Origin: Hemerocallis citrina
Taxonomy: Eukaryota; Streptophyta; Magnoliopsida; Asparagales; Asphodelaceae
Direction: 5' to 3'
Assembly (NCBI GenBank): GCA_017893485.1
Contig: CM030358.1
Location: 146,571,393-146,635,392, forward strand
DNA: 64,000 nt
Shown here: piece by piece, positions 55,986 through 64,000 of the stretch
Layout: every line of letters starts with the position of its first letter
Position numbering within the stretch: position 1 is the first letter of the stretch
Translations under genes and position numbers: made by a program
Notes under the pieces: model-generated
The model's database searches: none
What the model was told of the DNA's origin: nothing
The model's input: the letters and a program-made list of their open reading frames with translations, nothing else

Positions 55986-57102
55986 TGTTTAGTTGTTGAG
56001 TTCATGAGTGCACATACTTTAGCAATTGTTATCTTTCTGCAAATAGTTTCGAAAGGTGGGATATTAAAGAAAATTGCAGTAAGTTGACTGAAATCGACCT
56101 CCCCATAAAATATTTACTCAAATTGACCTCTGACAAGTCATGTAGGCATGCCAGAAGTCCCTCACTGCCGTATTGGATTGGCTGCTTAGAACCTGACTTT
56201 TCAAATGTATGGTTTCAATGTCAATGAGAAAACGGTCATTTCAAATATCGGATTTTACTCAATTCAAATTTTAAAAAAACTTCTAAAGGTTGAGTCAACC
56301 AATTTTTTTGGAAAAAAACTTGTATGTTTACAAAATAACAAAAAAATGACTTTTTGAAAGTATACTTACGGGTTAATGATGAACCCGGTTTTCAAAATAT
56401 AGGTTGCTATTTGAAGTGAAAATTCAAACATAAACTAAGCCCGACTTTATAGGACTTGGAAACTTTACATGTGAATTCTACAATTGAAAAGTCAGTTTCA
56501 TTTTTAACACTTAGAAAAAAAATTAAAAAAAAGAATATCCGCGCACAAAAATTACTCATGAAAAAAAAAAACTTACATGTGAAAAGCTGTTTTCTTCACT
56601 AACATAGAAACTTGCATTTACAAAGTCAGTTTCTTTATCATTTGCTATCATTTTTTACACATAGAAATCTTTTTTCCAAATAATTAATCGATTATGCTAT
56701 GAATTTACATAATTTCCAAACGAATTTTTTTAAAAAAATACCACATAAACTTACATTTCAAAAGCTGACTTCCTCGTTAACAAAGAAACATAAATTTTCT
56801 GAGTAGCTAAATTCACTTGCTTTTGAGTAAACTTCTGACTCGCCTATGTGGCGTGTCAAAGGTTGATTTAGAGGGCATTTGGAGATACAAATTTGAGATA
56901 AATTTTGCAAATATCCAAATTTGCTCAAATTTGCATACGACCAATTTGCAAAGTCTTGTTTGGCAGTTGCATGTGTCTTGTCCAAATTTGGGGTGGGCCC
57001 CTACAGCCACATCACCCAAATTTGCACAAAACAATGTGAGACATTTGGTGAATAATTCAAGGTTCAATCTGAAAATTTGTGACCAACCATTATAAATCAC
57101 CC
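55986..57102. other. AT-rich non-coding DNA
   Basis: No gene was seen. CAAATTTGC words recur at 56880-57060. A mixed G run (GGGGGGAGGGGGGGGGGGGG and more) lies at about 57104-57126, at or near the left end of the copia LTR. Confidence 0.45.
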
Positions 57103-58223
57103 TGGGGGGAGGGGGGGGGGGGGGGGTTAATAGAGGGATTATGCGGAATTAAAATAAAATAAAATGAATAGCAAAGCAAATAAGAAGATATAAGAAAATC
57201 GAACACAGATAGCACAAGTGACGCAGCGATATAACGTGGTTCGACCCCCAAGTCTACGTCCATACCACCTACTTGTAGCAATTCTCCGCCACAAGCGTTC
57301 CACTATACTCAAACACTTATACAGTGATTCTCCGATTCAGGCCGAGAGACATATTACACCCACAGGACTTCTAACAAAAGTCCCGTCAATCTCACCGAAG
57401 TGGACGAAAAGAAAAACTCAAGATCTTTAATGATCCTGAATGAAGAGAACAAATACTTATCACTCACACTCAGATTGATTGTTAGGACTTCTAACATAAG
57501 TCCCGTCAATCTCACCGAAGTGGACGAAAAGAAAAACTCAAGATCTTTAATGATCCTGAATGAAGAGAACAAATACTTATCACACACACTCAGATTGATT
57601 GTTGAATTGATTAGTTCAGAATATGTTTCTCAAAGTAATATGTGAGGAATACTCAGTGGGTTCGTCCATTTATATAGACGGAAAAGTGTATCTATCAAAA
57701 TTAGAAACGATACATTCCAAAAGAGTGAACAACGCAAAGTACGGTCGACCGCAATTTAGGTGCAGTCGACCGTTCATCTTTCTGACGAAAAGTCGAGAGA
57801 TGAATGATCGACTGCTTCATTATATTGCTGTGAAGTGCATCGACTGCGATGCAGTCGACCGACATGAGGTGCGGTCGACCAGTTATCGTGTTGTTCATTA
57901 CGAATCAACTTTATATTCTTACCATATACTAATCAATCATCAATCAGATACAGATAAAATCTCACATATATGGAATAGCAACAACTGGTCTTGATAGCTT
58001 TCTTGGGCACTAATCAACATGTGATCTTTTTGAATAACTTCTTCTTTTGCTTGATCTTGCAATCTTTCTTTATTGCTTTCCTTCTTTGCTTATTCTTGAA
58101 TCTCTTTTGAATCTCTTTTGAATCTCTTATTGATATTATGTTAACCTGAAAATCTGAACAACTTAATTTAAACTTATGAGTATTTATGGACACGTTTTGT
58201 GCACACCAAACTAAGAGTCAACA
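57103..58223 (-). mobile_element. 3' LTR of a Ty1/copia element
   Basis: On the minus strand the LTR starts TGTTGACTCTTAGTTTGGTG directly after the polypurine tract (58238-58224, CCAAAAGGGGGAGAT), the classic copia arrangement. Its other end is set only approximately, near the G run at 57104. It contains TCGACC-rich words (GGTCGACCGC and CAGTCGACCG at 57743-57885) and a 120-bp tandem duplication. The second LTR is not in the window. Confidence 0.75.
57365..57604. repeat. 120-bp tandem duplication in the copia LTR
   Basis: The unit starting GACTTCTAACAAAAGTCCCG at 57365 is repeated at 57485 with two or three differences. The period is a multiple of three, so frames read through both copies, but no protein is recognised. 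Confidence 0.92.
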
Positions 58224-58238
58224 ATCTCCCCCTTTTGG
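58224..58238 (-). promoter_or_regulatory. Polypurine tract of the copia element
   Basis: The minus strand reads CCAAAAGGGGGAGAT immediately before TGTTGAC. A second similar purine tract (CCAAAAGGGGGGAGC) lies on the minus strand at about 58490-58504. Confidence 0.85.
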
Positions 58239-58864
58239 TGTGAACAAAACATGCCTTTGAATGTTGAAAGTAAAAATATAACAATAAGGCATATAAATAA
58301 TCCCCTTGAATTTAGTACTTCCTGTATAATAGATTTTCATAGATAAAGAGCATTTAAGAGAGATTTGTAAATACTCCCTCTTAATTCAATACTTCCTATT
58401 ATACAGAATTTCATTTAAGATATATGAAAAAGAAAAATAATATTCAATATTATATTTACTTTCAGTTAAAAACATTCATAAAAATATGCTCCCCCCTTTT
58501 GGAACACACCAAGAGAGGGCAAAAGGCAAGCATAAATTAAGTATATAACATACTCCTCCTAAAGCCATTTGTAAATAAAAGAATATTCATTAAGCAAAAC
58601 AAGAGGTTAATTTGGGGAACATGATAAAGCATGAGATGAATTTGGGAAATATAATAATTTTTGAAAGCAGAGGAAAATCTACTTACATGATACCGTTGAT
58701 AGCAAAACTCTTTGATATACAAGGAGAGCTCTTCATAATATCATAGATTTGAGATTTTCCCAATACACATGCGAGTCAGAGAACAGAAGAAAAAGTATTT
58801 CAATAAACCGACATTATAGAAAATAGTGAATAGAGGGTTCGTAAAAATCAAAACGAGTAACCAA

Positions 58865-59125
58865 GAAAAGAACCGGTCGACCGCACGGTCGACCGCAAAA
58901 CCAATTGAGCATATAAAATTAAGAATCAACCCGAGAGCAAACCGGTTGACCGCACGGTCGACCGCACACCGTTGTAAACACAAAACGAAAGACAGAGAGC
59001 GGACCGGTCGATCGCTCAAACTGAAAGCCATTTTTTTTTTGAAAAGAATCATAAAACCAAACGAAGGCCGAGAGCGTGCTGGTCGACCGCCCAGTCGACT
59101 GTACACCTTCACAATAGTACAGTCG
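58865..59125. repeat. Cluster of GGTCGACCG words
   Basis: GGTCGACCG or one-base variants occur about seven times (for example in CCGGTCGACCGCACGGTCGA at 58871). The same word clusters in the LTR of this element at 57743-57885. GGTCGACC is itself a palindrome. Function unknown. Confidence 0.8.
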
Positions 59126-59341
59126 ACCGAAACCCAATTTTAAGCAGAAATATTAATAACATTCAATTCTCCTTTCAAAAAATAAAATCGTTTTTCATTT
59201 AAAAGCTTAGTAAAGATATTAGCAAGTTGGAAAAAAAATGAGTTTGAATTTGCTTACCAGACATATAATTAAACGAAAATTGTTTTACCTTAAAAAAAAA
59301 TATGATCTTCCCTTTTCTTTTCATGACAGTGATGCAAAAGT

Positions 59342-59380
59342 GTTGTTTTCATCCGTCATGAGCTTTAGGCATCCACTATC
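59342..59380 (-). pseudogene. Scar of the copia protease active site
   Basis: The minus strand encodes DSGCLKLMTDENN. It aligns with the DSGCSRHMTGD signature of copia aspartic proteases. D-S-G and M-T are kept, S-R-H is changed. Stops surround it. The rest of pol (integrase, RT, RNase H) is missing between here and the polypurine tract. Confidence 0.7.
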
Positions 59381-59529
59381 AAGGTGCTATTGATCTTTAG
59401 GTGAAGTGCATTGATGTACCTACATTAAGATTAGTATGTATCCAAGTAGGTACTATTCCTGCACTTGTATTCTTCGTTATCCAAACGAAGTTAGTATTCC
59501 TTTTTAAAGCACAATAAAAGCAATATGTC

Positions 59530-60240
59530 TTAATCTACAACAATAGTGACAAGTAATGCGATTATGCTTTGGATCATGCACACATCATAATTGTGTGTTG
59601 GTTTGTAACTATTTTGGTGGCTATGTATATGTGTATGACAAGATTGCTTAGATTTTTGATGTTGTATTGGCTCATTGTAACCAAACCCTCGATTATCATG
59701 ATAAAATCTTGAATTTTTTGTAATAAGGTAACTGGGCCCTTCATATTTTTCAACAATTTTTTTGAGCTCAATTACTCTTTTACAATGTTTTTTTTTAGTC
59801 ATCTCATCGTCTTTTGTTTTCCAACGAAGAGTGTCTAGTGTAGCATCAAGTATTCTATTTTGCTCAAGAGCTTCGTTACAACCTTCCACTACCTCATCAA
59901 TTTACTTTTTACATTCTTTTAAATCATCAGTGAGCTTAACAATATAAACAGATTTCTCATGAATTTCTCTTAAGTATTTATTCATCATGTGTTGCTAAGG
60001 ATTATTGAATTTGTTGTTCTAAGTGTTCATTTTCCTCTAGCAATACATCATGATCTTTTCTAAATGACTCGAATTTTTCCATGATTAAAGAATTTTATTT
60101 TTCAGTTTTTGATTTTTAGCGATGCAAGAGTCATGAGATTCATTGGGAATTTGTTTATATTGTCTTAATTCACGACTCAATTTCTTAGCATAATCTTTTA
60201 ATCCATTACGCATATCTACTAACTCATTATAAGTGGGTTC
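59530..60240 (-). pseudogene. Copia gag C-terminal coiled-coil part
   Basis: On the minus strand the frames include EGCNEALEQNRILDATLDTL, CKRVIELKKIVEKYEGPSY and a His/Asn/Gln-rich stretch. Upstream frames (60240-59900) are charged and helical but broken. This follows gag in many plant copia elements. Stops are frequent. Confidence 0.6.
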
Positions 60241-60266
60241 TTCGATTAGCTCTTCTTGAGATGGTT

Positions 60267-61145
60267 TTACACCTCACCATTCCCAAGAGCCATGAAGCCA
60301 ACAATGTTGTGATATTGTTCATCTTCACTTGAATATGAGTCTAGCCACGTTGCCTTCAACGTCTTCTTTCTCAATCCTGAATTGGAGTGATGATAATTTT
60401 TGTTCCAACCTTTCGATAGGGGACAATTTGGGCGTATATGTCCTGGCTTGTTGTATTTGTAGAACACATCATATTTGTCTTTATCTCTTTCTCCTTGTGA
60501 CCTGCTGTACTTTTTGTGTTTGGGATGCTTACAGAATTGTTTAGTTAGCCGTATGAAATCTTTGTCTGATTCTTCATGGTCTAATTCTGATTTTGATGGA
60601 CGTGATTTCTCTGCTGGAAATGGTCCTCTCTTCGGTTTTTGGTTCAATCCCGATGTTCTGTCTGTATCTTTTAGTTTCTGTCATCTCCATCTCGTATGTC
60701 TTCAGCTTTCCTTGGAATGTATAGTAATCGAATTCCTTTTCCTCAAGGGTTTCCCTCATTGCAGCAACTTTTACATCCCACTCAGGCGTGAGACAGCTTA
60801 TGAGTTTTCCGACCTTTCGGTTATCATCCAACCCCTTTCCTAAGCTCTTAAGCTCGTATGCAATGATATCGAAACGAGCAAGTATTTGATCTACGTTTTC
60901 TCCTGGCAACATACGAAAAATATCAAACTTATAAAAACATAAATTTACTTTAGCTTTTACCTCAGAAGCAGTTCTCTCATGTCGTTTCAGCATGTTGTTC
61001 CAAATTTTGTATGTTGTCTTACAATTTTGCCCGCATCGCATTAATTCCTCATTGTTCAACCCTGCATAGAGTGCTGTCATAGCCATGGAATTTGTAGTTT
61101 TCAATGCTAGTTCAGCTTTTGTGAAGACCCTCTTTTCATCACTGA
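60267..61145 (-). pseudogene. Copia gag (UBN2 type), N-terminally cut, knuckle broken
   Basis: The frame from 61145 leftwards reads RVFTKAELALKTTNSMAMTA, LYAGLNNEELMRCGQNCKTT, YKIWNNMLKRHERTASEVK, LPGENVDQILARFDIIAYEL and KSLGKGLDDNRKVGKLISCL, PEWDVKVAAMRE, the UBN2-type gag core of plant copia elements. After a shift near 60620 comes the spacer and VFYKYNKPGHIRPNCP. In the usual CX2CX4HX4C knuckle both first cysteines are replaced (F and Y), while H and the last C remain. The start of gag is missing because another element is inserted at 61146. Confidence 0.88.
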
Positions 61146-63529
61146 TGTAATACCCCATATTTTTAAATAATGTTTTTAAAATTAATAAATGAATTAAAAT
61201 AATTTTTGGTGATTTAATAAATATTTTTCTGAAATTTTACCTTTTTACACGTGCAAAAAATTTCTTGGAAGTTCACAATCAAAAATTACTTTGGGGAAAA
61301 TCATTATTTATTATTAGATATTATTTGTGAATTTTCTGGATTATTCTGATAATTATTGGACCTATTTGCAAATATTACAAAAAAGATGGACTTTTGTGCA
61401 AAATTACCACTTTGAGTAAAAACTCCAGATTTTTGGGCTTGGCATGATGCCTAGTAAACTCAGAGGTAAAGAGATTACTCTTTGTTTTAATAAATTTGGT
61501 TTATTTTGCAAGTTTTGATATTAAAAAAAAGGATCTTTTTGCAAAATTACCATTTAGAGGGGTAGAAGTGCAAATTCATTTTTCCGGGTTTTCAACCGGT
61601 GCCGCCTGGTTATAGGCTGGCTATTTTTGTTTTTAAAACTCAATTAAGTTTGGTTTTATTAAACTTCCAAGTATAAGGATTTATATATGTAAAGGAATAT
61701 TTTAAAAGAGGTATTTTACAAATCTATTCAAACCCTAATTTTACTTGGATCCCGGCCTATTAAAGGTGAAGTGCAGCTGTCTCTTTGCTGCACAACACAA
61801 AGGAATTTTTTATTATTATTTTCTTGGAGTTTTCAACAAGGATTCTTGGTTTTCTTGCGAAGGAGGGATTTTTCTTATTCTTTATTTTTTTCGGTTGATT
61901 CTTCAAAAGAGGTGAGTGACTTAGTTTTGTTTTCTTATTATTCTAGGCATGTTGTATTAGTTGATCTATTTATTAGTAAGCACATTAGATGATGATGTGA
62001 AGGTATAATAAAATTTTGATCGGTAGATGAACTAAACATTGAATCTTGTATTGAAACCATGCTATTAATGGCAAAAACCCTAATTTGATGACTTGTGATT
62101 GTTGAAAACTCTAATAAAGATCATGAGTAGGATGTTTTAAATCATTCTATTGCTGTTTGAAATATATATATTGGATTGTGTGATGTATTGCATAAAGGAA
62201 AAGATAAGTGGGATCTGTTATTGTGAGATGAACCTATACATGTGTTGATACTTCAGATCTTCTAATTATGTCTTATAATTTGCTTATAAACATGGATTCA
62301 CTGATGTGGATGATTGGAGTATGTGTATAACAGGTTTTTAAACTAAAAGAAACAAACTATGAAGTGAAAGAAGAAATGTGTAATTCGGATCTGTGTATAT
62401 ATGTGTTCTTGTTGATTTTTGGCAAGTTAAGAGCTGAATGTGAATGGTCCATGGCATTCTTGATCAAGTATATATAAATATACACACTTATACACTAATT
62501 TTAACATGAAAGGAATTTTCTTGCTACTGTTAATACCTATATGAGTACATATATACAAGCACTGTTGGTAATTACCTATGCATATTCATATACATTCTAT
62601 TTTATTGACTTTTAAAGAACTTGAGGAAAATCTCAAATTGAGAACCTGATTGGTTTTGTGTACCGTTAAATAACCCCTATAGGTTATGTTGGGGTGATGG
62701 ATCCTCTCAGGAAATTAGATTTTGAGTTGGCAAAGTCTAAGTGTGTATCAGTTAGAAACATGCACAAAGACCCAAAGCTCTAATATGATATGAGCTGAAT
62801 AGGTTTTATACTGCACATATATATATAAAGAGTCCTGGAGGTTTACTGATGCTTTTTGAAGGTCCTAAGACACCTCAATTACCATTAAGAAGAATCAATC
62901 TTAAACTTTTAATTAACCAGTAAATGGATTAATTTTGGTCTGAGTACCAAGATACTCAACTGCAGGTTACGACTGCAGATTGCTGCTACCCCCTTTGTGT
63001 AGGTGCACACATGAACAAATCCACATTTACCCTACCTGGATCTTCTCTAAGTAATTGTAGCCTTAAATATAATGTTCGGTAGTTTTTGGGGGTATGCAGT
63101 GAAGGCATTTTCTACACTTGCATCCGGTAACAATATAGTCAATTACTTATTAACCTTTGTATATATATTTCTTGACAAAGGGACTAAGGTTTAATATCAG
63201 TCTTGTCCTAAATATTTAACTATTATCTCCATTCAATTCTGAGTATGTTTCACTTCATAATCAGTAAAAAGGGATACTTCTATGACCACATGAGTAAAAG
63301 AAGTTTTCTACTATACTCATATGTCTATATCAGTATCTTCTATATCCTGTATATAGTTCAAATTTCTATATATATGCATATGATCTATTTTCTTTGTATT
63401 TGCATGAATTTCATCTTCTATGACATGCACTTATGCTTCTTTTCAAAAGTTCATTTTTTATATCTGCATATGTTCACTTCTACATGACCTGCATAGGTCA
63501 CTTCAACAACAAAAAAAAGGGATTTTTCT

Positions 63530-64000
63530 ATATAGCATTGTTACCGCTGATTTCGGTGTGGGGGTAAACAGATAGAATTTGTAAGTCCGAGAAAAACCTG
63601 AATAGTTGACTCAGCCTTCTTGCTCCCGCTGCGACCTGTAAGGAAGTGCGAGACACCGGGGTTGATTCCGGCGACGCACCCTCCGACGCTCTTGTCAGTA
63701 ATCAGAAAAAGATTAAGAAAGAGCTTAAGTGGTGAAGAAGTGATTAACCTGGTCTTGGTGGTAGAGGGGTTGTATTTATAGTCGTCTTTGGAACGGTTAG
63801 GATCCTGATTTCCTGCCTAACAGCCAGGAGGAAAATCCTCCTATTCTGTTTTGGGAAATTAGGCCCTGATTCCCTGGTGAGAGCCAATCAGGCTTATTGA
63901 TTTGATTTAGTCAAATCAGTGGCCTTGATTCTCCTCATGGTGAACCGGGCTTGTATCGGGTCGGGACCCGTGCCCAGTTGAAGTGGATCTATTCGCGGGT
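63530..64000 (-). mobile_element. GC-richer LTR-like segment in minus orientation, partial
   Basis: The composition changes near 63540 to GC-richer sequence with GGTTGATTCCGGCGACGCAC and CCTCCGACGCTC words. On the minus strand TATAAATA (63780-63773) is followed by a leader-like CAACCCCTCTACCACCAAG. This fits the U3/R part of a long plant LTR read leftwards. Neither end nor coding sequence is visible. Confidence 0.45.
63773..63780 (-). promoter_or_regulatory. TATA box of the minus-oriented LTR-like segment
   Basis: The minus strand reads GACTATAAATACAACCCC. The site is the only clear TATA box in the last 2 kb. Confidence 0.45.

Larger units (their letters stand above)
61146..64000. mobile_element. 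LTR-like element inserted in copia gag, runs off the window
   Basis: Gag is interrupted at 61146 by sequence starting TGTAATACCCCATATTTTTA, the same kind of start as the LTR-like segments at 24026, 33921 and 52923. The preceding five bases are ACTGA; the far end is outside the window, so a target duplication cannot be checked. The region is AT-rich, with GAGGTGAGTGAC near 61910 resembling an exon end, and no coding domain. The last 470 bp belong to a different sequence type. Confidence 0.6.

Noticed and set aside
1..64000. CRISPR arrays, bacterial operons, rRNA genes, organelle DNA
   Set aside because: None of the tandem arrays has the repeat-unique spacer layout of CRISPR. Introns, poly(A)-tailed LINEs and plant transposons show nuclear plant DNA. 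No rRNA or organelle gene order was seen.

Overview
The window is nuclear DNA of an angiosperm, most likely a eudicot. Coding sequence is sparse and carries introns. The one clearly intact gene is nuclear-encoded plastid ribosomal protein bS20c, with a transit peptide and three exons (47395-50275, minus strand). Nearly everything else is repetitive DNA: L1-type and RTE-type LINEs, Ty3/gypsy and Ty1/copia LTR elements, a TRIM, hAT, Mutator-like and PIF/Harbinger-like DNA elements, a Helitron and several tandem arrays. I could not name the species.

Layout, left to right. 1-5.25 kb: AT-rich non-coding DNA with a 296-bp tandem duplication and one possible short exon. 5.25-17.59 kb: a 12-kb tandem array built from a short consensus and organised into about 2-kb higher-order units. 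17.8-22.6 kb: a degraded plant gypsy-type element, with a W-box-rich repeated promoter, a TATA box, a broken long coiled-coil protein gene and a 4 x 117-bp tandem repeat. 24.03-26.81 kb: a complete TRIM retrotransposon (target duplication GTAAT) whose two LTRs were separately hit by a hAT element and by a foldback MITE. 27.64-37.31 kb: an L1-type LINE on the minus strand, split by a hAT MITE, a PIF-like MITE filled with palindromes, and a 3.2-kb solo LTR (target duplication ACACC). 37.31-41.75 kb: an internally deleted Ty3/gypsy element on the minus strand, carrying gag and the integrase tail only. 41.97-42.47 kb: a 5'-truncated RTE LINE tail. 45.70-46.12 kb: a Mutator-like foldback MITE. 47.40-50.28 kb: the bS20c gene, with a Helitron in its large second intron. 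50.4-52.3 kb: nested PIF/Harbinger-like elements, one carrying a captured beta-galactosidase fragment with its intron. 52.4-56.0 kb: an array of inverted repeats split by a 2.9-kb solo-LTR-like insertion. 57.1-61.15 kb: a Ty1/copia relic on the minus strand with gag, a protease scar, a polypurine tract and a 3' LTR. 61.15-64 kb: another long LTR-like element inserted in the copia gag and running off the window.

The window is best read as a stratigraphy of nested insertions, in which target duplications give the order of events. No operon or pathway is present. Three short in-phase exon candidates (about 4.1, 27.3 and 45.4 kb) could belong to one host gene whose introns were swollen by transposons, but this is weak and I could not name the protein. 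The observations most worth a second look are the higher-order satellite array, the gene-capturing PIF-like element, the W-box array promoter and the palindrome-array elements.
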